Positions 35,753-44,182 of a stretch of 64,000 nt of DNA are shown piece by piece; positions within the stretch are counted from its first letter, which is position 1, and each line of letters begins with the position of its first letter. Under the pieces are notes generated by a model. It worked only from the letters and a program-made list of their open reading frames with translations, ran no database searches and was not told where the DNA came from. The DNA is from Solimicrobium sp040544425. Its GTDB lineage: Bacteria > Pseudomonadota > Gammaproteobacteria > Burkholderiales > Burkholderiaceae_D. Where the stretch lies: positions 62,001-126,000 of the forward strand of contig JBEONO010000011.1 of the NCBI GenBank assembly GCA_040544425.1, written 5' to 3'. The translations under genes were made by a program, and so were the position numbers.

Positions 35753-35793
35753 CGGTTAACCGGGCCACAACCGGTTGACCGTTTTTTGTTTTT
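35753..35793 (+). terminator. Intrinsic terminator between TonB receptor and sugar kinase genes
   Basis: CGGTTAACCGG (35753-35763) pairs with CCGGTTGACCG (35771-35781) over 11 bp including one G-U pair, loop of 7, followed by TTTTTTGTTTTT. It ends one or two bases before the AGGAG ribosome-binding site of the kinase (35795-35799), leaving no space for a separate promoter. Kinase expression must come from read-through, from antitermination, or from a promoter inside the receptor gene. Confidence 0.85.
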
Positions 35794-35804
35794 CAGGAGC
35801 GTAT

Positions 35805-36650
35805 GTGAAACAAGTCATTGTCTTTGATATCGGCGGCACCCAAAGTCGTATCGCCCTGCTTGAAAATAATCAGATCATCTGGCGCGATCAGCTTGCCACG
35901 CCAGGTCAGGACGGTCCGGCAGCAATGCTGGACGTGATGGCGCAACTCTATCAGCAGCTCAGTCATCTGGACGCGCCTGTTGCTGTGGCAGTGACGGGCC
36001 AGATCGTCGACGGTTGCGTCACGGCGCATAATCCGGCCTTGTTACCCGGCTGGGACAGCTACCCCCTGCAGCAACGTCTGTCGGAAAAACTGGACCGCAC
36101 CGTACTGATATACAACGATGCACGTGCCGCGGCCTGGGGCGAATATCGTTTCGGCACCGGTCAGGGCTGTCATGAATTTTTATTTTTGACGGTATCGACC
36201 GGCATCGGAGCCGGACTGATTTTGAACCGCCGCCTGCACCTGGCGAAGAATGGCTTCGATGCCGAAATCGGCGAGATGAAAACCGAGGGCGGAATAACGC
36301 TGGAGGACCGGGCCTCGGGCAGCGCGCTCAATGCGCTGGCAATACAACACGGCTATGCAGACGCAAAAGCATTCTGCGATGCGGCCGAGCGAGGTGATGC
36401 CAGAGCAAATACCTTGTACCGGCACGGCATTGCTGAAATCGCCAAAAAATTGGCCGATCTGGCCGTGATGCTGGGCATTCAGCGCGTCGCCGTGGGCGGC
36501 AGTGTTGGCCTGCGACCGGGCTATCTGCAAAGACTGGAAACAGAAATGAACAGCTATCCGGCCATCTACCGATTCGAGCTGCTTGCAGCGCGTCTGGGAC
36601 ACGATGCCGGTTTATACGGTGCTGCCGCCCTGGCCACGGAACAGAGTTAA
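35805..36650 (+). CDS. ROK-family sugar kinase lacking the zinc motif
   Basis: 281 residues from a GTG start with AGGAG five bases upstream; a TTG at 35775 lies inside the terminator hairpin and is rejected. The phosphate-binding VFDIGGTQSR (Asp8), catalytic Asp105 in IYNDARAAAWGE and the LTVSTGIGAGLI motif identify a ROK kinase. The HxCxCGxxGC zinc site is absent: the region reads AEIGEMKTEGGITLEDRASG, as in the NanK-like subset. It should phosphorylate a hexose or amino sugar released by the glycosidase of this locus. It lies between the TonB receptor and the two-component genes. Confidence 0.9.
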   Translation: MKQVIVFDIGGTQSRIALLENNQIIWRDQLATPGQDGPAAMLDVMAQLYQQLSHLDAPVAVAVTGQIVDGCVTAHNPALLPGWDSYPLQQRLSEKLDRTVLIYNDARAAAWGEYRFGTGQGCHEFLFLTVSTGIGAGLILNRRLHLAKNGFDAEIGEMKTEGGITLEDRASGSALNALAIQHGYADAKAFCDAAERGDARANTLYRHGIAEIAKKLADLAVMLGIQRVAVGGSVGLRPGYLQRLETEMNSYPAIYRFELLAARLGHDAGLYGAAALATEQS

Positions 36651-36729
36651 TTGCGCAAAATAAAGTTGATGCACTGAAGTTGATGGATTACAGTGCGCTA
36701 ATCAATCTTGCAGGAAGTGGTTTTGCTAA

Positions 36730-39054
36730 ATGGTTTTGCCCAAGAGCTTGCAACAATTCATTCAAAGCCGATGGCCGTGGCTGGCCTTGTCGCTGATCCT
36801 GACCGCCACTTTATTTCTGACCGCTACCATAGGCTGGTTCTGGTACATCGATCAGCGCGACAGCGCAGCGCGGGCACTGTCACTGGACTTGCTGTGGCTG
36901 GAGCAGAACGTTACCCAATCTCTGAACGACAACCAGCGCATGATGGAAATCTGGGCGCGTGACCTGCAACAACCGACCCCGCGTGCCATTGCTGAATTTC
37001 TGACTTTGTCGAATGACCTGATGAAAGAAAATCAGGCCCTGATCGCCATCGACTATCTTGATCGCAACGGTCGGCGTATCGGCGGACTGCCGGGCTACAC
37101 CGAACGTCCGCAAAAACTGCCGCCGCTTACCGACCCGCTGGTCACCGAAGCCATACAACACAGTCTGGCCATGAAAAAACCGGGCTACAGCCGGGTGATC
37201 GAACAATACGCGCCGCTGTGGGTGCTGGCCGTGCCGATTTCCGACGAGGCATCCAGTGCTGGCGTGGTGTTACTGACCTATGATCTGGATCAATTATTGT
37301 CGGCCGAAGTACCGTGGTGGTTTGTGCAGCGCTATGACTTGAGTCTGGTTGACCGCGATGACAAGCAGTTGTCCCCGCACGATGGGAACGTGATCAATCC
37401 GGACAGCGATATCCACAAATTAAATTTTGGGCCGGACGGCAGCGGTTTGAGCCTGCATGCCAGCCTGCATGCGACCAATCAATATGTCAAACCGATTTTT
37501 TGGCTCTCTGTTGCGGTGATTATTTCTGGCCTGTTGATCATCTGGTTATTGCGCCTGCTGCAGCGCTGGTTGCGCGAACGCCTGGACGCGCAGCAGGCCC
37601 TGTCAAATGAACTGGGGTTTCGCGAAGCGATGGAGCAGTCTTTGGTGACGGGCCTGATGGCGTTTGATAACGAGGGAAAAATCATTTACGTCAATCCGGG
37701 TGTGTGCACCATGCTTGGATGGCACGCAGAATCCCTGATCGGAACGAGCGCGCCATTTCGATTCTGGCACCCGGAATTTATATCTGAATGTTACACAGCG
37801 CATACCGCCATGTTGCGCGGCGATAATCCGGAACAGGGTCGCAGACTCAATCTGATTGATTCATCCGGCACAAAACTGGCAGTGCGCCTGTTTGCCTCGC
37901 GCCTGGTGTCCGGGGTCAGCAATGGCTGGATGGTTTCCCTGTACGACACGACTGAATTGCAGAAGGAACGTGAAGCACTCGCCTCCTCGCGGGAACAGTT
38001 GTATCTGGTGCTGTCGGGCCTCGATGCCGCGGTGTTCGTCAGCAGGGTCAGCGATGGTCAGTTGCTGTTCCGAAATCACCACAACACTGACTTGTTCAAG
38101 TTTGAAGCCGCAGCCGAATGCTGCCTGATCAGCTGGCCCGGCGTGCCGCACGGTGTCAAAATCACCGCCATCGAATTCGACGATGCGGGACGCTGGTACC
38201 ACCTGGAACGGCGCATCATCGAATGGGTCGACGGCTCACCGGTATCACTCGATATCGCCACCGATATCACTGCCGAGCGTGAAGCCATGGAAACGGCCAG
38301 AGAGCGGGATGAGCTGTTGCAACGGACGGCGCGGCTCGCCAATCTGGCCGAATTTGCCACTGGCATTGCCCACGAACTGAATCAACCGCTGACCGCGATC
38401 GCGAATTATTCGGCCGTAGCCAGCGCGTATCTGGCCACTGATCCGCCGCAAATCCATAAAATTAATGAGGCAGTGCAGCTGATGGGCGAGGAATCGACCC
38501 GCGCCGGAAAAATTATTCAAAGTATGCGCAACTTTATTCAAAAGCGAACGATCAGACACGACCAGCACAATTTATATGAATTACTGGCACAGCCGCTACT
38601 GTCGTTGAGACCCTTGGCACAGAGGTTGCAGTTTGGTATCGGGGTTGAAGTACCGGACAGAAGTATCGTCATCGATTGCGACCCGGTCATGATCGAGCAG
38701 GTGATATTTAATTTGATCCGCAACGGACTGGAAGCGGTCGCAACGATCCGGCAGGAGCACCTCCATGAGGCGGTAAAACTGCAGATCAGGCGCGAAATGG
38801 ATGATGTCGTGGTCAGTGTCTCGGATTGTGGCCCGGGGCTGTCTGATCCGGACAAGTTATTCCAGCCGTTTTACACCACCAAGTCCGAAGGCATGGGATT
38901 GGGGTTGGCAATCTGTCGTACCGTCATCGAGAGTCACGGCGGGGTGTTGTGGGCCGAACCCAATAAACTTGGTGGCGTGACATTCAGTTTTAAGTTGCGC
39001 TGCAATGCAAACTCTGAATTTTCAAATGAATGTTCACTGGTATTTCCAACTTAA
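36730..39054 (+). CDS. Membrane sensor histidine kinase with PAS domains, FixL/DctB-like
   Basis: 774 residues. Two transmembrane segments (about 18-40 and 257-278) bracket a periplasmic domain of about 215 residues that would sense the extracellular or periplasmic signal. Then a PAS domain (ISxxx-like MEQSLVTGLMAFDNEGKIIYVNPGVC), a second PAS-like region, HisKA with FATGIAHELNQPLTAIANY (His548), and HATPase with NLIRNGLEAV, DCGPGL and GMGLGLAI. The response regulator gene starts 20 bp downstream. A 14-bp-spaced direct repeat AAGTTGATG and the inverted pair GCACTG/CAGTGC lie at 36663-36696, in its leader. Probable sensor for the glycan handled by the locus. Confidence 0.92.
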   Translation: MVLPKSLQQFIQSRWPWLALSLILTATLFLTATIGWFWYIDQRDSAARALSLDLLWLEQNVTQSLNDNQRMMEIWARDLQQPTPRAIAEFLTLSNDLMKENQALIAIDYLDRNGRRIGGLPGYTERPQKLPPLTDPLVTEAIQHSLAMKKPGYSRVIEQYAPLWVLAVPISDEASSAGVVLLTYDLDQLLSAEVPWWFVQRYDLSLVDRDDKQLSPHDGNVINPDSDIHKLNFGPDGSGLSLHASLHATNQYVKPIFWLSVAVIISGLLIIWLLRLLQRWLRERLDAQQALSNELGFREAMEQSLVTGLMAFDNEGKIIYVNPGVCTMLGWHAESLIGTSAPFRFWHPEFISECYTAHTAMLRGDNPEQGRRLNLIDSSGTKLAVRLFASRLVSGVSNGWMVSLYDTTELQKEREALASSREQLYLVLSGLDAAVFVSRVSDGQLLFRNHHNTDLFKFEAAAECCLISWPGVPHGVKITAIEFDDAGRWYHLERRIIEWVDGSPVSLDIATDITAEREAMETARERDELLQRTARLANLAEFATGIAHELNQPLTAIANYSAVASAYLATDPPQIHKINEAVQLMGEESTRAGKIIQSMRNFIQKRTIRHDQHNLYELLAQPLLSLRPLAQRLQFGIGVEVPDRSIVIDCDPVMIEQVIFNLIRNGLEAVATIRQEHLHEAVKLQIRREMDDVVVSVSDCGPGLSDPDKLFQPFYTTKSEGMGLGLAICRTVIESHGGVLWAEPNKLGGVTFSFKLRCNANSEFSNECSLVFPT

Positions 39055-39074
39055 TTTTTTTCCGAGGAGCTGAA

Positions 39075-39809
39075 ATGAATCGTGTAGCGCAATCAAACAA
39101 AGCCGGAGTGACGCTTCCATCTGGTCCACCGCATATTGCCATGATCGACGACGATGGCGGTGTACGGCATTCAACCGGGATGCTGATGGAAACCAGGGCG
39201 TGGCTGTTTACTGAATTTGAACGCGCCACCGATTTTCTGGAAAAAGGCGTACCCAGTCATTTCAATTGTCTGATCATCGATATTCGCATCCCCGGCATGA
39301 GTGGCATCGAACTGTTCAATGCATTGCTCACCAACGCAAAAAAAAACCATGAATACGTTCCTCCGGCACTCTTCCTTTCCGGTCACGGCGATATCCCGAT
39401 GGCTGTGCAGCTGATGCACCAGGGCGCCGTCGACTTCCTCGAAAAGCCCGTCAATCACCGAACCCTGCTGGACGCGATTGAAAGTACCCTGCAAGCTGAC
39501 CGGGTCCGCCGCGAAACCTTCCTGACACAATATGAACTGATCGAAGAAATTGCAAAACTGACCCACCGCGAGCGCGAAGTGCTCACAGAAATCGTCAGCG
39601 GATACTTAAGCAAGCAAATTGCCCAACGTCTCCATATCAGCACCAAAACCGTGGAAGCCCATCGCCTGCGGATTTGCCAGAAGTTCAATACCCGAACCAG
39701 CATGGAACTGGCGGCCAAATTGCGTGATGTACCCAACAGCCTGTGGCAACTTGAGAAAAAAGGGCCAGGTAGCCTGTTGGCCAGGCGCGGATTACTGCGT
39801 GCCGATTAA
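39075..39809 (+). CDS. FixJ-family LuxR-type response regulator
   Basis: 244 residues from the ATG at 39075, which has a strong GAGGAG site; an in-frame ATG at 39030 lies within the kinase gene. Receiver domain with MIDDDGGVRH and phosphoacceptor Asp69 (LIIDIRIPGMSG), the FixJ-type FLSGHGDIPMAV and lysine in FLEKPV. C-terminal LuxR helix-turn-helix: LTHREREVLTEIVSGYLSKQIAQRLHISTKTVEAH. It pairs with the upstream kinase. The palindromic 46-bp block starts 5 bp after its stop and recurs ahead of the TonB receptor gene, so it is the likely activator of both transport operons. Confidence 0.94.
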   Translation: MNRVAQSNKAGVTLPSGPPHIAMIDDDGGVRHSTGMLMETRAWLFTEFERATDFLEKGVPSHFNCLIIDIRIPGMSGIELFNALLTNAKKNHEYVPPALFLSGHGDIPMAVQLMHQGAVDFLEKPVNHRTLLDAIESTLQADRVRRETFLTQYELIEEIAKLTHREREVLTEIVSGYLSKQIAQRLHISTKTVEAHRLRICQKFNTRTSMELAAKLRDVPNSLWQLEKKGPGSLLARRGLLRAD

Positions 39810-39813
39810 AATC

Positions 39814-39859
39814 CATAAGTAGTTCTACTTAGAAGCTCAGGTACATTTCAGGATTGTTG
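39814..39859 (+). promoter_or_regulatory. Regulator-binding block upstream of the ABC importer operon (copy 2)
   Basis: Here the dyad is perfect: TAAGTAG-TT-CTACTTA at 39816-39831. It is followed by two TCAGG repeats and ends in TTGTTG, the -35 of the promoter listed next. Same length as copy 1 at 32775-32820; the most conserved parts are ATAAGTAGTT, TACT and TTCAGGATTG or CTCAGGATTG. Confidence 0.75.
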
Positions 39860-39882
39860 CCCGGAGGCCAGCATCTTAGAAT
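39854..39882 (+). promoter_or_regulatory. Promoter of the sugar ABC importer operon
   Basis: TTGTTG (39854-39859) and TAGAAT (39877-39882) are exactly 17 bp apart, 36 bp ahead of the binding-protein start. The -35 overlaps the end of the conserved regulator block, with the dyad centred about 30 bp upstream of it, a usual geometry for activation by a LuxR-type regulator. Confidence 0.65.
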
Positions 39883-39917
39883 GCCGTACAACATAACAAT
39901 AGCCAACAGGAAATGGG

Positions 39918-41255
39918 ATGAACAAATCAATTATAAAAACACGCCTGATTTGTGGGTTATTGCTGGCCACCTCAGTCTGCAGTTTAAGTCAAGCGGTCGG
40001 AGCGACCGAACTCAACGTCTGGGTCATGTCGACCACCTCACAACAGCAGCAGGACATGAAAGAATTGCTGCGTCCCTACCTGGCCAAAAATCCCAATTTG
40101 CGCGTCAATGTGACCGTGCTGAACTGGGAATCGGCGTGGAGCAAAATTACCGCTGCAGCTGCATCTGGTCAGGGTCCCGACATTTTGGAACTGGGTACCA
40201 CCTGGGTGTCAGCCATCTCGTCAATGGATGCGCTCGAACCATTGAACACCCAACAGCTCAACGAAGTTGGCGGCGCCAAAGCTTTTATTCCGGCGGTCTG
40301 GGGTACCACGCACCGCTTTGACGACAGCAAAATCTACGCAGTACCCTGGTATGCCGACGCACGTGCGGCTTTTTATCGCACTGACGTATTTAAAAAGGCT
40401 GGCGTGAATCCGAAAGAAGCGTTCACGAACTGGACCAGCTTCAAACAGGCCATGCAAAAAATTAACGGCCAGGTGATCGATGGCAAAAAAATCTATGCCC
40501 TGGGTTATCCCGGCAAGAATGACTGGAACGTGATTCACAATCTGGCGCCCTGGATCTGGAATGCGGGCGGCGACTTCCTGACTGCCGACAAAAAACGCTC
40601 GGCCATCAATTCCCCGGAAGCGCTCCAGGCGATCACTTATTACACCAGTTTCGCTGCCGAAGGTCTGGTCCCCTCTTCCGCACTGGAAAAAGATTCGAGC
40701 CAGATTGAAGCCGGTTTTTTCAACGGCCAGTACGCCGTCATCTTCAGCGGTTCCTGGATTTTGAAACAGCTCAGCACCCCGAAAGCCAAGGGTGGTCAGA
40801 TGGAAAGCGCTGCGGCTCACAACTTTGGTATCGAGTCCTACCCGGCTGGGCTGAAAGGCAATATCACTTTTTTTTCCGGCTCGGACCTGGCGGTCATGAA
40901 ATCGTCTAAAAACAAAGACGAAGCCTGGAAGCTGCTCACCTACCTGACCTCGCATGATGCAGAAATCACGTACAGCAAAATGAGCGCCATGCTGCCGGCC
41001 CGGCTCGATTCCGTGTACGACCCGACGCTGATGCAAAACCCGAACTACGCCGCCTTTGTGTCCCAGGTAAAAAATGGTCGTCACTATCCGTCGATTGCCG
41101 GCTGGGGACCACTCGAATCGGTCTACCTGAAAAACATCGGCAATCTGTTCGATATCGTCGCCGGTGTGAAAGGCAAATACACGCCGCAGGCGATCAAGCA
41201 GGCACTGGACGCCACTGCCAACGAAGCGAATGACGTTCTAGAAGAATCCCGGTAA
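39918..41255 (+). CDS. Sugar ABC transporter periplasmic binding protein (family 1)
   Basis: 445 residues with a signal peptide (LICGLLLATSVCSLSQAVGA, mature start near TELNVW). ELNVWVMST, GPDILELGTTWVSAI, ALEPLN, and later GSWILKQL, FSGSDLAVM and the tail motif ARLDSVYDP follow the MalE/UgpB-type solute-binding fold. It lacks a lipobox, so it is soluble in the periplasm. First gene of an operon with two permeases, ATPase and GH9. Family members bind di- and oligosaccharides. Confidence 0.93.
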   Translation: MNKSIIKTRLICGLLLATSVCSLSQAVGATELNVWVMSTTSQQQQDMKELLRPYLAKNPNLRVNVTVLNWESAWSKITAAAASGQGPDILELGTTWVSAISSMDALEPLNTQQLNEVGGAKAFIPAVWGTTHRFDDSKIYAVPWYADARAAFYRTDVFKKAGVNPKEAFTNWTSFKQAMQKINGQVIDGKKIYALGYPGKNDWNVIHNLAPWIWNAGGDFLTADKKRSAINSPEALQAITYYTSFAAEGLVPSSALEKDSSQIEAGFFNGQYAVIFSGSWILKQLSTPKAKGGQMESAAAHNFGIESYPAGLKGNITFFSGSDLAVMKSSKNKDEAWKLLTYLTSHDAEITYSKMSAMLPARLDSVYDPTLMQNPNYAAFVSQVKNGRHYPSIAGWGPLESVYLKNIGNLFDIVAGVKGKYTPQAIKQALDATANEANDVLEESR

Positions 41256-41300
41256 TCAGCCTTGCTCTGATTACCCTCACCGATCCAGTCAGGAAAACCC

Positions 41301-42224
41301 GTGCGCGCCAAAAAAGTGGAAGTATTCCCCTATCTGCTGTTACTGCCTGCCATTTTGATGATGCTGGTCGTGAACGTCACGCCGATCATTCAGGGATTTT
41401 ATATGTCCCTGTTGAAGCTCAATCAACACACCCTGAGCCAATATCTCGACGCGCCTTTCATCGGCCTGGAAAATTATCGCCGCATCATTTTCGAACAACA
41501 CAGTCCGATCCGCGCCGGCCTTGGCTTCGCCCTGCGCAATACCGTGCTCTACACCTTGCTGGTGTCGGTCGGGGCAATTGTGATCGGGCTGGGAGTGGCC
41601 GTGCTGTTGAATCGCGATTTCCCCGGCAAAAGCATCGCCCGTACCCTGCTGCTGCTGCCGTGGATCATCCCCTCGTATGTGGTCGGCACCCTGTGGGGAT
41701 TCATGTGGCAAAAAGATGTCGGCATCATCAACGTCGTGTTGGTCGACTGGCTGCATCTGTTTGACGAGCGACCATTCTGGCTGCTCGGCTCGAACAGTTT
41801 CTGGGCCATCGTCATTCCGACCGTGTGGCGCGCCTGGCCGGTGATGATGCTGATTTTCCTGGCTGCCCTGCAGGCCATTCCGGAAGACCAGTATGAAGCC
41901 GCCACACTCGATGGCGTCAGTAAATGGAAACAGTTTGTTCACATTACCCTGCCGCTGTTGAAACCGGTGATCGTGATCCAGTTCATGTTTCAGGTGATCG
42001 ACAATGTGTATTCCTACAATATCGTCTCGATGATGTTTGGCAACGGTGCAGGGCATCCCGGCGAATGGGCTGATCTGCTCATGCCGCTGCTCACGCGCCA
42101 GTCGTTCAGCTACTGGTTGTTCGGCCAGGGTGCGGCGGTCTCATTTTTGATGATGATCCTGATGCTGATCTTTGTCGCAGTCTGGATGAAAACATTCAAG
42201 CGGAGCATGACCAGTGAAGAATAA
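41301..42224 (+). CDS. Sugar ABC transporter permease, MalF/UgpA type
   Basis: 307 residues from a GTG start (MRAKKVEVFPYLLLLPAILM). Six predicted membrane segments; the EAA loop that contacts the ATPase is EDQYEAATLDGVSKWKQFVH. Pairs with the following permease, whose start overlaps its end by 11 bp, so translation is coupled. Confidence 0.93.
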   Translation: MRAKKVEVFPYLLLLPAILMMLVVNVTPIIQGFYMSLLKLNQHTLSQYLDAPFIGLENYRRIIFEQHSPIRAGLGFALRNTVLYTLLVSVGAIVIGLGVAVLLNRDFPGKSIARTLLLLPWIIPSYVVGTLWGFMWQKDVGIINVVLVDWLHLFDERPFWLLGSNSFWAIVIPTVWRAWPVMMLIFLAALQAIPEDQYEAATLDGVSKWKQFVHITLPLLKPVIVIQFMFQVIDNVYSYNIVSMMFGNGAGHPGEWADLLMPLLTRQSFSYWLFGQGAAVSFLMMILMLIFVAVWMKTFKRSMTSEE

Positions 42225-43059
42225 AAAGCGTGACATCCTGCTCAATACCCTGACCTGGTCAATTGTGTTCATCACACTGCTGCCGATTTTGTGGATGGTG
42301 CTGTCCTCGCTGCGCAACTACAGCGATATAACCGACGGGGATCAACTCGACGCGGGCCTGCCACTTCAGTGGCATAACTATGTTGACATGTGGATCAACG
42401 TCGACTTCTTCAATTTTTTCAAAAACAGTCTGATCATCTGCACGGCAACCACGATACTGGCCACCCTGTCGGCGACCTGCGCGGCCTATGCGCTGGCTCG
42501 CTTCCGGTTTCGCGGTTCTGGCGCGGTCAGCGTCGGGATCACGATCACCCAGGTGATTCCAGGCATGCTGTTTTTTCTGCCTTTGTACATGCTGTATCGC
42601 AAAGTCGGCGAATCGTGGGGTGTGACAATGCTGGATACCTATCACGGCCTGATTTTCCTGTACGTAGCCCTGTTCACGCCGGCCAGTATCTGGATCATGC
42701 GCGGATTTTTCATTTCGATTCCGCGTGAACTGGAAGACGCTGCCATCATCGACGGTTGTTCACGCTTCGGCGCGTTCTGGCGCATCGTATTGCCGATCAG
42801 TGCGCCGGGAATTATCGCCACTGCCACCTTCATTTTTTTGCTGGCCTGGGATGAATTGTTTTTTGCCTGGACACTCACCAGCTCGGCGTCGGTGCAAACC
42901 ATACCGGTTGGCATCCGTCTGTTTATTGGTCAGTACCAGCATCGCTATGATTTGATGATGGCTGCGGCAACTGTCTCGACCTTGCCGGTGTTGATCGCCT
43001 TTTTTGCATGTCAGCGCTTCTTCATTAAAGGTTTGGCTGCCGGCGCAGTCAAAGGTTAA
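42214..43059 (+). CDS. Sugar ABC transporter permease, MalG/UgpE type
   Basis: 281 residues from a GTG start inside the end of the previous permease gene. Six predicted membrane segments; EAA loop RELEDAAIIDGCSRFGAFWR followed by IVLPISAPG. Forms the channel heterodimer with the MalF-like protein. The ATPase gene follows 19 bp downstream. Confidence 0.93.
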   Translation: MKNKKRDILLNTLTWSIVFITLLPILWMVLSSLRNYSDITDGDQLDAGLPLQWHNYVDMWINVDFFNFFKNSLIICTATTILATLSATCAAYALARFRFRGSGAVSVGITITQVIPGMLFFLPLYMLYRKVGESWGVTMLDTYHGLIFLYVALFTPASIWIMRGFFISIPRELEDAAIIDGCSRFGAFWRIVLPISAPGIIATATFIFLLAWDELFFAWTLTSSASVQTIPVGIRLFIGQYQHRYDLMMAAATVSTLPVLIAFFACQRFFIKGLAAGAVKG

Positions 43060-43078
43060 CTATTTCAGGATCACGATC

Positions 43079-44176
43079 ATGGCTTCAGTCAGTTTCAAAA
43101 ATATTTCCAAGAGCTATACCAGCGATGAGTCCGTCATCAAAGGCGTCGATTTCAAAATCGAGGACGGCGAATTCGTCGTCTTTGTCGGGCCTTCGGGTTG
43201 CGGAAAATCCACCCTGCTGCGCATGGTCGCGGGCCTGGAAGACATCACTGATGGCGAGATTTACATCGACGATGTGCTGGCCAATGACCTGCATGCTTCC
43301 AAACGCGGTGTGGCCATGGTGTTCCAGTCGTATGCCCTGTATCCGCACATGACGGTGCAACAGAATATGGGATTTGCGCTCAAGATGGCTGGCACGCCAA
43401 AATCGGAAATTCAGGAACGGGTCGGCAAAGCTGCGGCGATTTTGCAGATCACTCATTTACTGGATCGCAAACCGAAAGCCTTGTCCGGTGGCCAGCGTCA
43501 GCGCGTGGCAATTGGCCGTTCGATTGTGCGCCAGCCCAAGGTCTTTTTATTTGACGAGCCCTTATCCAATCTCGACGCCTCGCTGCGTCAGAACATGCGC
43601 ATTGAATTATCCAGACTGCATCATGAACTCGGCACCACCATGATTTACGTGACTCATGATCAGGTGGAAGCGATGACACTGGCAGATCGGATTGTGGTGT
43701 TCAATGCCGGCATCATTCAACAAATCGGCAAACCGCTTGATCTGTATGATAATCCAAGTAATTTGTTTGTCGCCGGCTTTTTAGGTGCGCCGCGCATCAA
43801 TTTATTGCAGGGCCGTTTGATCAATAACCACGCGACCGAAATCGCGCTGGCTGGTGGTCAACATTTGCATGCGGCGGTCAACAGCCAGGGCAGCAGTCCT
43901 GGCGAGACGGTGACACTGGGCATACGTCCGGAACATCTGCAACTGGCACAGCCTCTGGACGCGGATGCGATTGAAGCGAAAATTGTGCTGGTCGAACATC
44001 TGGGTGATCAGATTCTGGTCTACCTGAACGTGCCGGGCGTGGCAGAAGAACTGTGCATGAAAGTGCCCGGTCACACCAGCAAACTTCAATACGGCGACAC
44101 GGTCCACATTACGCTGCCGGTTGCTGACTGCATGCTGTTTGATGCAGCCGGTCTGGCCTATCCACGCCTTCACTAA
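43079..44176 (+). CDS. Sugar ABC transporter ATPase, MalK/MsmK/UgpC type
   Basis: 365 residues from the ATG at 43079 (MASVSFKNISKSY); an upstream in-frame ATG lies in the permease gene. Walker A GPSGCGKST, Q-loop MVFQSYALYPHMT, signature LSGGQRQRVAIGR, Walker B VFLFDEPLSNLDA and H-loop VTHDQ are all intact. The C-terminal 130 residues form the TOBE/OB regulatory domain seen in carbohydrate importers (LGIRPEHLQL). It energises the two permeases. GH9 starts 6 bp after its stop. Confidence 0.95.
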   Translation: MASVSFKNISKSYTSDESVIKGVDFKIEDGEFVVFVGPSGCGKSTLLRMVAGLEDITDGEIYIDDVLANDLHASKRGVAMVFQSYALYPHMTVQQNMGFALKMAGTPKSEIQERVGKAAAILQITHLLDRKPKALSGGQRQRVAIGRSIVRQPKVFLFDEPLSNLDASLRQNMRIELSRLHHELGTTMIYVTHDQVEAMTLADRIVVFNAGIIQQIGKPLDLYDNPSNLFVAGFLGAPRINLLQGRLINNHATEIALAGGQHLHAAVNSQGSSPGETVTLGIRPEHLQLAQPLDADAIEAKIVLVEHLGDQILVYLNVPGVAEELCMKVPGHTSKLQYGDTVHITLPVADCMLFDAAGLAYPRLH

Positions 44177-44182
44177 TTCATC

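Noticed and set aside
35775..35804. TTG start for the ROK kinase at 35775
   Set aside because: It lies inside the terminator hairpin, and the 10 extra residues are not kinase-like; the GTG at 35805 has a properly spaced AGGAG.
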